A stretch of 25,644 nt of DNA from contig CAMBAQ010000003.1 of the NCBI GenBank assembly GCA_945863785.1, positions 1 through 25,644 on the forward strand, read 5' to 3'. The position numbers and the translations under genes are program-made. A model generated the notes under the pieces. The model saw nothing but the letters and a program-made list of their open reading frames with translations. It ran no database searches and was not told the DNA's origin. The DNA comes from Chthoniobacter flavus. GTDB lineage: Bacteria > Verrucomicrobiota > Verrucomicrobiia > Chthoniobacterales > Terrimicrobiaceae. Below, piece after piece: positions 7,253-14,532 of the stretch (position 1 is the stretch's first letter; each line of letters opens with the position of its first letter).

Positions 7253-8278
7253 ATGGCCAAATCCGACGACGCACCCCTATCTGAAAAAGCTGCCGCAGCC
7301 CGGCTCAAGAATCTCGATCTTGCGATTCAGCAGATCGAAAAAGACTATGGCAGTGAGGCCATCCGCCGACTAGGGGATGCCACGGTTTCCCAAGTGGAAA
7401 GCATTCCCACGGGAAATATCATGATCGACCGCGCGCTCGGGGTAGGTGGTTTTCCACGGGGCAGGATCATCGAAATCTATGGCCCCGAAAGTTCGGGTAA
7501 AACAACGCTCACTCTGACGGCTATCGCGCAGGCTCAGAAGTTGGGTGGTTTGGCGGCATTCATTGATGTCGAGCACGCCTTGGACCCTCACTATGCTCGC
7601 AAACTGGGAGTGAATCTCGATGAGTTGCTCGTCTCACAACCCAGTTCTGGCGAAGAAGCGCTTCGTATTTGTGAGACGCTTGTTCGCTCAAATGCCCTCG
7701 ACATTATCGTGCTCGACTCGGTGGCGGCCTTGGTGACCAAATCCGAACTCGAAGGTGAGATCGGCGATGCCGTTGTTGGCGCTCAGGCCCGACTGATGAG
7801 CAATGCGCTTCGCAAGCTAACGTCGTTCATTTCTAAAGCGAACACGATCTGTCTTTTCACAAACCAAATCCGCGAAAAAATCGGCGTCATGTTCGGCAAT
7901 CCCGAGACAACACCCGGTGGCAAGGCCTTGAAATTTTACTCCAGCATCCGCGTCGATATCCGCCGGATCGGTGCGATCAAAACAAACGATGGCGTGGTCG
8001 CCGGAAATCGCACAAAAATCAAAGTTGTTAAAAATAAAGTTGCAGCCCCATTTAAAGAGGCTGAGTTCGACATCATGTATAACGAGGGTATTTCGAATAC
8101 CGGATCGCTCCTCGATCTCGCCTTGGAAAAAGGCATCGTTGAAAAGCGTGGATCCTGGCTCAGCTACAAGGGAAGCCAGCTCGCGCAAGGTCGCGACGCC
8201 GCCAAAGAAGTCCTCAAGAGCGACGCCAAAATTTACTCCGAGATCGAGGCGGAGGTTCTTGCGTCTCTAGAGGCCTAG
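7253..8278 (+). CDS. recA: Recombinase RecA
   Basis: 341 residues. RecA forms ATP-dependent filaments on single-stranded DNA, drives strand exchange and promotes LexA self-cleavage. The Walker A motif GPESSGKTT lies at 77-85, preceded by the family block RALGVGGFPRGRIIEIYGP. Walker B (DIIVLDSVAAL), loop L1 and the NTICLFTNQIREKIGVMFGNPETTPGG segment of loop L2 and its surroundings are all present. The start at 7253 (MAKSDDAP) is chosen because an upstream open extension to 7133 adds 40 residues unlike RecA. The C-terminus is short (IYSEIEAEVLASLEA) with only moderate acidity. It stands as a single plus-strand gene between a divergent repair operon and a convergent TPR gene. Confidence 0.98.
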   Translation: MAKSDDAPLSEKAAAARLKNLDLAIQQIEKDYGSEAIRRLGDATVSQVESIPTGNIMIDRALGVGGFPRGRIIEIYGPESSGKTTLTLTAIAQAQKLGGLAAFIDVEHALDPHYARKLGVNLDELLVSQPSSGEEALRICETLVRSNALDIIVLDSVAALVTKSELEGEIGDAVVGAQARLMSNALRKLTSFISKANTICLFTNQIREKIGVMFGNPETTPGGKALKFYSSIRVDIRRIGAIKTNDGVVAGNRTKIKVVKNKVAAPFKEAEFDIMYNEGISNTGSLLDLALEKGIVEKRGSWLSYKGSQLAQGRDAAKEVLKSDAKIYSEIEAEVLASLEA

Positions 8279-8288
8279 GAAACAGTTG

Positions 8289-9655
8289 TCATGGGCCGAC
8301 TTTTTGAGTCGGCCCTGACTTCTGGCGGATATTCTGAATCGCAGATTGAATTTGGGTTTTCTCGACGGGAGAGAGATTTCCTTGAAGAGCGCTTTCGTAG
8401 TTTGCCAGTGCTTGAGTGGCGAAGCCCTTTCGCGCCCAAGCCTGACCCAGATAAATATGGATAGGTGATGTGTCTTGGTGTTCCTTTTTTTCCAAAGATA
8501 ACAACCTCTCCAAGGCGTCGATTTCCGCCGTGGAATCATTGTTAGCGCGGGAGACTCTGGCTTGGAGTTGCAGGACTTGGGGGTCGTATGGTTGTTGACC
8601 CAGAAGGCGAGTGCTTTCTATGGCGGCCTTTGAGATGGAGTTGGTCTCTAGGAGAGCTAAAGCAAGGAGGTAGCGAGCTTGCACGGAATCAGGCGTGAGT
8701 TTGAGGGCGGCCGACGCGTTTTTCTGAACTTGGGTCCAGCGCTTTTGCGAGGCGGCTAGCATGGCCGAGTTGACCAGTACACTGGCATCGGCAGGGAAAA
8801 TCTCGAGCGACTTTTCCATCATCTTGCGTGCCTCTGCCTGACGCTCGATTACGTCTAAAACAAGAGCGCTTTGGGATAGAAAAATCGCCTGACTGCGCGG
8901 GTCTTTGAAGGAACTGGCACTCTCGATCGTTGAGGTTTCTTTCGGGGGGGTGCCACGCAAAAAAAGAAGTCCGTGATTATCCGTTCTAGCAAGATGCCAG
9001 TCGCTCGATAAACCTTCTATCATGGGTCGCATGTCGGCGATTCTATTTCCGGTAAAAATGAGAGCAGAGAAGGGCTCTGTGCGGTCTTCCTCGCGCCAAA
9101 GGGCAAGAGAGGAACACATTCTTCCAATCATCTCCGGATTTGGAATTCGGGCGAACGACCCTGGTGCCAGAAGCGCCGCATGGGCATAAGCTGAGGGATT
9201 CACGAAAATTCGTCCATCTGTCTTGGCTGCAGCTTCAAATAGTCCGACGGGCGCTAGAAGTCGTAGATCTCGAATATCGTTGCGGCGTGACTGTATCGTG
9301 GCATTCACGCCCCAAGCGAGTGCGGACAGAGAGACGATCAAAAAGAGGATTCCTAACGGGCGAGAGGACAGGCGGAGGGCTAAAAGGCCTATGACCGCAA
9401 ATAAGATGAGACAGGGAAGAAAAACTGCCACCGCGCGGGTCCAGTCGGCTCCCTGCCAGCCCGAGAGTCGATATGCCACCGCGATGAGTTCATTGAGCCC
9501 ACTTCCGTTTTGAGGCAAGAGGCCGTTTGCAGTCTGGGCGACCGACTCGGCTCTGGAGAAAAAACAGGATGAGGCCATCGCTCCGGAGGCCACCACGCTT
9601 GTTGCAATAATGAGAAATGAGTTCTTCAAGGGTGTGGGTGATTCGTCGGTTGCCA
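8289..9655 (-). CDS. Membrane-anchored tetratricopeptide-repeat protein
   Basis: About 455 residues starting from a TTG codon at 9656-9654; the frame has a stop three codons further upstream and no early ATG, so TTG is the most likely start. Three hydrophobic segments (about 13-30, 76-95 and 101-118) precede a region of about 130 residues ending in LLFLRGTPP. From about residue 255 to 440 there are helical repeats with TPR-like signatures, for example ALVLDVIERQAEARKMMEKS, ASAALKLTPDSVQARYLLAL and IYLGQAWARKGFATQALANY. TPR domains bind protein partners. The hydrophobic N-terminal half resembles the tail of large multi-spanning glycosyltransferase-like proteins, but no catalytic domain is visible. 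No function can be assigned. The last codons overlap a stem-loop shared with recA's 3' side. Confidence 0.75.
8293..8315. terminator. Stem-loop between convergent recA and TPR gene
   Basis: GGGCCGAC (8293-8300) and GTCGGCCC (8308-8315) form a perfect 8-bp GC-rich stem around a 7-base loop TTTTTGA, 15 bases after the recA stop. It lies inside the last codons of the convergent TPR gene. The run of T is in the loop, not after the stem, so it is not a textbook intrinsic terminator on either strand. Its position between converging genes still suggests transcript termination or 3'-end protection. Confidence 0.5.
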
Positions 9656-9684
9656 ATAGTGCCTATCGCGACTAGCTTTCGATC

Positions 9685-10203
9685 ATGCGATACCGCACAG
9701 CAACTTTTTCGATTATCATTATGAGTTTTTTTGGATTCGGCAGCAAAGTAAAAGCCTTGGAGGTCGGTGATGCGGCCCCTTCCATCGTGGCAGTTGATCA
9801 AAATGGGGCGGAAATTCGCTTTGGCGACGCGTATGCCAAGGGAACTACCCTTGTTTATTTTTATCCGAAAGCCGATACGCCCGGCTGCACGGCCCAAGCC
9901 TGCTCTCTCCGAGACTCGTTCGCGCCCCTGAATGCGGAAAGCCTCCAAATCCTCGGCGTGAGTCGCGATTCCTCTGAATCCCAAAAGAAATTCGAGCAGA
10001 AATACAAACTCCCCTTCACTTTGATTGCTGATAAGGACGGCAAGGTGGCCGAGGCTTTTGGCGTGCCTTCTATTCTCGGAATGCCCGTCAGTCGTCGCCA
10101 ATCCTTCCTTGTGAAGGGTGACAAAATAGTTTGGAAATCGGCTTCCGCTAAAACCGGTGACCACGCAGCTGAAGTGCAAGCTGCTCTGGACGCCTTGAAG
10201 TAG
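9685..10203 (+). CDS. Peroxiredoxin, PrxQ/BCP type, with N-terminal signal segment
   Basis: 172 residues. It reduces hydrogen peroxide and organic hydroperoxides using thiol chemistry. The active site motif Thr-Pro-Gly-Cys-Thr carries the peroxidatic Cys68, and Cys73 at +5 is the typical resolving cysteine of PrxQ/BCP enzymes (TPGCTAQACSLRD). Other family blocks are TLVYFYPKADTPG, GVSRDSSESQKKFEQKY and LPFTLIADKDGKVAEAFGV. The first 24 residues contain a hydrophobic core (FSIIIMSFFGFG) before KVKALEVGD, so the protein is probably exported, which is less common for BCP. It is divergent from the TPR gene with only about 28 bases between starts, so the promoters must overlap each other's 5' end. 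Confidence 0.92.
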   Translation: MRYRTATFSIIIMSFFGFGSKVKALEVGDAAPSIVAVDQNGAEIRFGDAYAKGTTLVYFYPKADTPGCTAQACSLRDSFAPLNAESLQILGVSRDSSESQKKFEQKYKLPFTLIADKDGKVAEAFGVPSILGMPVSRRQSFLVKGDKIVWKSASAKTGDHAAEVQAALDALK

Positions 10204-10211
10204 GACCGAAG

Positions 10212-10961
10212 CTAGTTGGTGGCTTTTTCCAGAAAGCGCTTCAATTCGGCCAAGTTGCCGCGACGGATGACCATGAAGCACATTCCGTCTTCTTCCCGGA
10301 GAGACAGTGCGTTTTCCGTGTCGAGCTGCAGGTATCGCCAAGATCCTTTCGGAGAAATCGAGATTTCATGAGGCTTCGAACTGAATGATATGAACTGCGC
10401 GTACTGATCCGGAACAGTGACCACAGCGATCGGTTGATTGTCGATTTTGAGGATGGCGGCATCCTCCGCTTTGTATTTTTCGAGATGGGGTGGAACGTCG
10501 AAACCATCAAACCCCTTTAAAACAAACCAATCTTCTAAGGATGCGGCAGGAAGATTCACGGGCTCAAACGGACGTTCATCAAAGGTCAAAACCTCCTCCG
10601 CAATTCCAAGCGCATCGCTAGGGAAGGCGGCCGGTCGGCCCAGAAAATTCCAGGTCAGCACCGTGATCAGAAGAAGGAATCCGATCAGCACGGCTATCAT
10701 TGCCGGATCACGTGGATTGAAGCGCCGTGAAGGAATGGCAGCGACTCTGGCGCCGAGTGAGTTCAAAACCTCCTCGGGGATTCTGATGTCCTTGATGGTC
10801 GAGCGGACATTCTTGTCGATTTCGAGCTGCGTCTCGTATTCGGAGCGAAGGCTTGCTGATTCGGATACGACCTTGAGGGCTTTCAGGACAGTAGGCGAGG
10901 GGGCGACATTAGGATCGGCAACGTAACAAACAAGGTGGCGGCGGGCATTGCGGACGTTCAT
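10212..10961 (-). CDS. Single-pass membrane protein, possible anti-sigma-factor-like partner
   Basis: 249 residues. A cytoplasmic-type N-terminal part of about 85 residues is helical and charged. One transmembrane segment follows (about 87-107, PAMIAVLIGFLLLITVLTWNFL), then about 140 residues outside. The outer part has a compact alternating pattern (WFVLKGFDGFDVPPHLEKYK, AAILKIDNQPIAVVTVPDQY) of a small mixed domain. I recognise no family. The layout matches membrane anti-sigma factors: its ATG overlaps the stop of the upstream sigma-like gene as ATGA (10958-10961). No CHCC zinc anti-sigma motif (HxxxCxxC) is visible in the N-terminal part, so the assignment rests on gene order and topology only. 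Confidence 0.55.
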   Translation of the reverse strand: MNVRNARRHLVCYVADPNVAPSPTVLKALKVVSESASLRSEYETQLEIDKNVRSTIKDIRIPEEVLNSLGARVAAIPSRRFNPRDPAMIAVLIGFLLLITVLTWNFLGRPAAFPSDALGIAEEVLTFDERPFEPVNLPAASLEDWFVLKGFDGFDVPPHLEKYKAEDAAILKIDNQPIAVVTVPDQYAQFISFSSKPHEISISPKGSWRYLQLDTENALSLREEDGMCFMVIRRGNLAELKRFLEKATN

Positions 10962-11368
10962 GGTTTTGGGGTCGCGGTTAGTGCTGCCCGTGTTGCCACG
11001 AGTAATTCAGGAAGGTCCTTTTCATGTTTCCCCACGATATCGGCGATTTGATCGATCGGAAAAAGGCCCATGTGACAAAGACTGAGAGCGCTGCGGCCAG
11101 GTTCAGGCAAGTTGTGTAACTTTAGAATATCATCGGAAAGGTTGGATTCCGATAACTCTACGCGAGGGGCCTTTGGTGCCTCGCGGAAAAGCGTAGCAAA
11201 AAAAACGCGCCTGCGATGTTTGTTGCCCAAGATGTCATGCCGATCAGCCACGACCTTAAGCGTGCTCGTTACCAAGTCGGTAGCGATTTGCTGGCTGCCC
11301 GTCAGAATCACGGCGTAGGACCATGCGTCCGATAAAAAGCGCCATTCTTTTGGGAGGTGCGTCATCAT
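10958..11368 (-). CDS. Degenerate ECF sigma-factor-like protein
   Basis: 136 residues, shorter than typical ECF sigma factors (about 160-200). The N-terminal part (about 12-45) reads like a sigma region 2 helix (WSYAVILTGSQQIATDLVTS). The C-terminal part (about 85-132) resembles region 4: LPEPGRSALSLCHMGLFPIDQIADIVGKHEKDLPELLVATRAAL-like spacing, with the hydrophobic positions of the helix-turn-helix but several DNA-contact positions changed. The start has two adjacent ATGs (11368 and 11365). It is translationally coupled to the downstream membrane protein. The divergence means it may act as a regulator without promoter recognition, or be an active but unusual sigma factor; sequence alone does not decide. 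Confidence 0.55.
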   Translation of the reverse strand: MMTHLPKEWRFLSDAWSYAVILTGSQQIATDLVTSTLKVVADRHDILGNKHRRRVFFATLFREAPKAPRVELSESNLSDDILKLHNLPEPGRSALSLCHMGLFPIDQIADIVGKHEKDLPELLVATRAALTATPKP

Positions 11369-11394
11369 GCTGTCTTAAAGATTAAAGAGCAGGG

Positions 11395-11427
11395 GAATCA
11401 ATCTCAAGGATCGAATCGATTCAAGGA
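11395..11427. repeat. Two-copy imperfect direct repeat upstream of the sigma-like gene
   Basis: GAATCAATCTCAAGGA (11395-11410) and GAATCGATTCAAGGA (11413-11427) differ by one substitution and one missing base. The second copy contains the 10-base palindrome GAATCGATTC. The repeat lies 27-59 bases upstream of the ATG of the sigma-like gene and just after the tRNA-Gln 3' end, so it could be an operator. It is too small for a confident assignment. Confidence 0.4.
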
Positions 11428-11441
11428 CAGGGTGGAGGGAG

Positions 11442-11515
11442 TGGCTGCCCCGCATGGACTCGAACCATGAATAATGCCTCCAAAGGGCACTGTGTTACCA
11501 TTACACCACAGGGCA
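11442..11515 (-). tRNA. tRNA-Gln, anticodon UUG
   Basis: 74 bases including an encoded CCA. On the minus strand it starts TGCCCTG, which pairs with CGGGGCA near the 3' end (one G-T wobble). The D stem is GTGT/ACAC, the anticodon stem GTGCC/GGCAT encloses CTTTGGA with anticodon TTG, and the T arm is CATGG/CCATG around TTCGAGT. All four helices fold, discriminator G73 precedes CCA. UUG reads CAA (and CAG by wobble), giving glutamine. It lies between the sigma-like gene and a divergent phosphatase-like gene. Confidence 0.95.
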
Positions 11516-11564
11516 GTAGGTGAATTATGTTGCCCGATTGATCGCGCGGACGCAAATGTTTTCC

Positions 11565-12803
11565 ATGAACAAAAAAATTCGCAACCGGTTTTTGGCTTTG
11601 GTGTGCCTGCTGGTCTTCCTCGCGCTCGGTGGTCTTTTCTATGTGAACTGGGTTGTTCAACGTCCCTTCGCCGTGATTTTATTTTTGTCCGATAATCTCA
11701 CTCCGTCTGTCCTGACGCCTGCTCGGAATTATCAAGGCGGGGCCGATCATCGCTTGCAGATCGAAAAATTTCCGCACCTAGCTCTTCTCACCACTCACGC
11801 TAATGATTTTGCGGTAGCGGATGCAGCGGCGGCATCGAGTTCGATCGCGACCGGACAGAAGGCGAATAACGGAATGCTCGGCGTGGCTGCAGGAAAAACC
11901 CGGTTACCAAATCTCATCGAGATCGCCCGCCAGAACGGTCGAGCCACGGGCATCGTATCGAATGCCTCCATCACGGATGCAACGGCGGCGGCATTTTATG
12001 CGAAGTCACCGGATCCCCTGGATTACCAAAATCTGGCTCGCCAGCTCGTGGAGGGATCCGATGTGAGCGTGCTCCTTGGAGGGGGTGGAGCGGATATGCT
12101 GCCGGACTCTAAGGGGGGGCGCCGCACGGACGGCCGGGACTTGATTTTGGAAATGCGAAATAAGGGTTACGATATTGTTCGTAACCAAGCTGAACTCGAA
12201 AGTACCCCGTCCTGGCGGTCACCGAAAACGCTCGGTCTTTTTAGTATGGGAAATATGGATTTTTCCGATGAATTCTCCGCGACCAGCACGCAGCCGACTT
12301 TGGCTGTTCTGGTGAGGCAAGCGATCCGGTTGCTGCAATACAACCCTAGGGGTTACCTTCTGATTGTGGATGCGGGCCTCTCGGGAAAGGCGGCAACGCA
12401 GAATGAAGGGGAGCGTACCTTGAAGGAAATGCTCGCACTCGACGAGGCTGTCGCCGCGGCTGTCAGTTGTGCCGGTGAGAAGGCGCTCGTGATCGTTGCT
12501 GGAAAGCGAAGCGTGGGCGGTATGAGGCTGAACGGATTTCCATTCCGAAATGACAAGGGCGCTGGGGTGCTGGGTATCAATGCGCAAGGCGTTCCCTCGA
12601 TCACTTGGTCTACCGGTCCCGGGTCCGGTACTCATACTTCGCCGGAAGGCCCGGTTCCCAACGAGCCCCCCGCTTGGAAGCAGGCGGCCGCGATCGGAAC
12701 GGCCGAAGATGTCATCGCGCTCGGAGCGGGACCAGGATCCGAGGCCATCAACGGCTTTATGGATAACACGGATATCTTCCGTTTGATTGAAAAGGGTCTT
12801 TAA
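11565..12803 (+). CDS. Membrane-anchored alkaline-phosphatase-fold protein, probably catalytically inactive
   Basis: 412 residues from ATG at 11565; an N-terminal hydrophobic segment (about 8-29) anchors or exports it. The rest aligns, without gaps in the key segments, to PhoA-type alkaline phosphatases. Equivalents from my alignment: Asp43 (Asp51) is kept and Asp138-Ala-Thr140 (Asp153/Thr155) is kept. The nucleophile Ser102 is Ala87 in DAAAASSSIATG. Asp327, His331, Asp369 and His370 are replaced by Gly274, Thr278, Lys314 and Arg315. Glu322 is Asp269, and the His412 equivalent is His357 in GTHTSPEGPVP. The C-terminal DNTDIFRLI signature is intact. Without the nucleophile and most zinc ligands it should not hydrolyse phosphate esters by the PhoA mechanism. 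ATGs at 11520 and 11556 would extend it slightly. Confidence 0.8.
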   Translation: MNKKIRNRFLALVCLLVFLALGGLFYVNWVVQRPFAVILFLSDNLTPSVLTPARNYQGGADHRLQIEKFPHLALLTTHANDFAVADAAAASSSIATGQKANNGMLGVAAGKTRLPNLIEIARQNGRATGIVSNASITDATAAAFYAKSPDPLDYQNLARQLVEGSDVSVLLGGGGADMLPDSKGGRRTDGRDLILEMRNKGYDIVRNQAELESTPSWRSPKTLGLFSMGNMDFSDEFSATSTQPTLAVLVRQAIRLLQYNPRGYLLIVDAGLSGKAATQNEGERTLKEMLALDEAVAAAVSCAGEKALVIVAGKRSVGGMRLNGFPFRNDKGAGVLGINAQGVPSITWSTGPGSGTHTSPEGPVPNEPPAWKQAAAIGTAEDVIALGAGPGSEAINGFMDNTDIFRLIEKGL

Positions 12804-12820
12804 GTGATGATGGTCTCATT

Positions 12821-13285
12821 ATGAAAGTTCACCTGAATCAAATTCCCGAAGGCGAAACCTTGTATATCGAGGGTGAGGAGAGTGCCGCTGCTCTTGGTTT
12901 AGAGGAGGCGGGCGTTGTTCCCGTTTCCCCTTTGCACTATTCGCTGGATGTCGGAGTCAGTGACGGCGGTCTCTTTGCTACAGGCTCGATCAAGTTGCGT
13001 GCCCGTTTCCAGTGTGTTTCCTGCCTAGAGGATTTTGAGGCTGATGTGGCGGTCGATCCCTTTTCCATGCAGCTCGAACTAGGAGGAAGAGAGTGGATTG
13101 ACTTGACCCCTGAGATTCGGGAGGATATTCATCTCACCCTGCCAGCGCATCCCCGATGCGATAGCAGTGGTGGACCGAAGTGCCTTGCCTCGTGTAATGG
13201 CTTGCCCAATGCAAGCCGTGATTCGGTCCCTAAACACGCATCGGCATGGGATGCATTGGAAAAGTTGAAAACGAAAACACAGTAA
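12821..13285 (+). CDS. yceD: DUF177/YceD family protein
   Basis: 154 residues. YceD/DUF177 proteins are nearly always encoded directly in front of rpmF and have been linked to 23S rRNA processing or accumulation. Here five cysteines lie in the family arrangement: Cys65 and Cys68 (FQCVSCLEDF), Cys113, Cys121 and Cys125 (CDSSGGPKCLASCNGLP). The start follows the phosphatase-like stop by 17 bases, and its stop is only 5 bases before rpmF, so the genes are likely cotranscribed. No membrane segment is visible; it should be cytoplasmic. Confidence 0.88.
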   Translation: MKVHLNQIPEGETLYIEGEESAAALGLEEAGVVPVSPLHYSLDVGVSDGGLFATGSIKLRARFQCVSCLEDFEADVAVDPFSMQLELGGREWIDLTPEIREDIHLTLPAHPRCDSSGGPKCLASCNGLPNASRDSVPKHASAWDALEKLKTKTQ

Positions 13286-13290
13286 ATCTT

Positions 13291-13473
13291 ATGGGAGTTC
13301 CCAAACGCAAAACATCGAAGATGCGCCTGCGCACACGCAAGGCAGCAAACCGCTGGAAAGCACCGAAGCTGAGCAAATGCCCGCAATGCGGCGCGGCTAA
13401 ACCGGGGCATATCGCCTGTCCGGCTTGTGGTTACTATAACAAGCGCCAAGTTCTTACGATTGGCGCCGAATAG
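13291..13473 (+). CDS. rpmF: 50S ribosomal protein L32
   Basis: 60 residues, the usual length. The N-terminus MGVPKRKTSKMRLRTRKAAN is the standard L32 start. Four cysteines, Cys30/Cys33 (CPQCG) and Cys43/Cys46 (CPACG), make it the zinc-ribbon (C+) form. It binds the large subunit near L17/L22. An in-frame upstream extension to 13246 is ignored because it overlaps yceD and lies before the conserved N-terminus. It lies between yceD and plsX, the classic yceD-rpmF-plsX-fabH order. Confidence 0.98.
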   Translation: MGVPKRKTSKMRLRTRKAANRWKAPKLSKCPQCGAAKPGHIACPACGYYNKRQVLTIGAE

Positions 13474-13497
13474 TTTCGCGGGATTTTTCTTCCCCGA

Positions 13498-14532
13498 ATG
13501 AAAATTGCTCTTGATGCAATGGGGGGGGATTTTTCCCCACAAAATCCCATTGCAGGTGCTATCCAAGCCCTGCGCGACTTTCCTGATGTCTCGATTATTT
13601 TTGTCGGAGACGAGGAGAGAGTCCGCAAGGAGTTAGGCGCACATGACATCAAGGGCCTTGAGTGCCGCATCACATACCATCACTCCTCGCAAGTAGTGGA
13701 GATGGGTGAGAACGGACTCGAAAGCGTTCGCAAAAAAAAGGATTCATCGATCAGTCGGGCCATTGACTTAGTCAAAAATGGGGAAGCTGATGCGGTTGTT
13801 TCCGCCGGACATACAGGCGCGCTTGTCGCTGCCGCCACGATCAAGCTGCGTACTCTTCCAGGCATCGACCGAGCCGGTCTGGGGGTACTGATTCCGGCAG
13901 AGGGTGGGGTTTTTCTTCTCATCGATGGCGGTGCCAATCTTGACCCGAGCCCCAAGCATCTTGTTGGATTTGCGGTCATGGGTAGCGTTTATTACCAGTC
14001 CATCGTTGGGGGAGGGGAAGCTCGCGTTGGGCTTTTAAATATCGGAAGCGAACCCAGCAAAGGCACCGAATTTTGCAAGGAATGCTACGCCCTGCTCCAA
14101 GAGGCTCCGATCCGCTTTGTGGGCAACATCGAGGGGCATGGCATCTTCAAAAAACAGGCAGAAGTCGTCGTCTGCGATGGTTTCACTGGCAATATTTTTC
14201 TTAAAACCGTCGAAGGATTCGCGAAATCGGTGTTCTCTTGGCTCAAAGTCGAACTGAAACAATCTCCCTTGCGCATGGCTGGAGCTTGGCTCGCCCGTGG
14301 CGCTTTTCAATCGATCAAAAATCGGACCAGCACGGACGAATACGGCGGCACGCCCTTGCTCGGGGTGAATGGAATTTGCATCAAGGCCCACGGTAACTCG
14401 TCTCCTCGGGCGCTGCGTAACGCCATTCGAGCCGCACGCACGGCAATTCAACTCAGCATCAATACCCGCATCGTGGAAGCGATGAACCCACTCCATGAAA
14501 AAAACTCTTCGCGAAATACCATCGAGGCCTAG
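13498..14532 (+). CDS. plsX: Phosphate acyltransferase PlsX
   Basis: 344 residues. PlsX converts acyl-ACP and phosphate to acyl-phosphate, feeding PlsY in phosphatidate synthesis; it is a peripheral membrane enzyme. Diagnostic parts are the start MKIALDAMGGDFSP, VSAGHTGALVAAA (about 101-113), LIDGGANLDPSP, LLNIGSEPSKGTE, CDGFTGNIFLKTVEG and the glycine-rich YGGTPLLGVNGICIKAHGNS. Its last 38 bases overlap the start of fabH, so fabH translation is probably coupled. The acyltransferase gene at 5629 supplies the following acylation step of the same lipid pathway. Confidence 0.98.
   Translation: MKIALDAMGGDFSPQNPIAGAIQALRDFPDVSIIFVGDEERVRKELGAHDIKGLECRITYHHSSQVVEMGENGLESVRKKKDSSISRAIDLVKNGEADAVVSAGHTGALVAAATIKLRTLPGIDRAGLGVLIPAEGGVFLLIDGGANLDPSPKHLVGFAVMGSVYYQSIVGGGEARVGLLNIGSEPSKGTEFCKECYALLQEAPIRFVGNIEGHGIFKKQAEVVVCDGFTGNIFLKTVEGFAKSVFSWLKVELKQSPLRMAGAWLARGAFQSIKNRTSTDEYGGTPLLGVNGICIKAHGNSSPRALRNAIRAARTAIQLSINTRIVEAMNPLHEKNSSRNTIEA

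Noticed and set aside
9490..10341. Minus-strand open frame of about 283 codons opposite the peroxiredoxin gene
   Set aside because: It lies antisense to a clear peroxiredoxin with intact catalytic motif and shows no recognisable domain; it is a shadow of codon bias.
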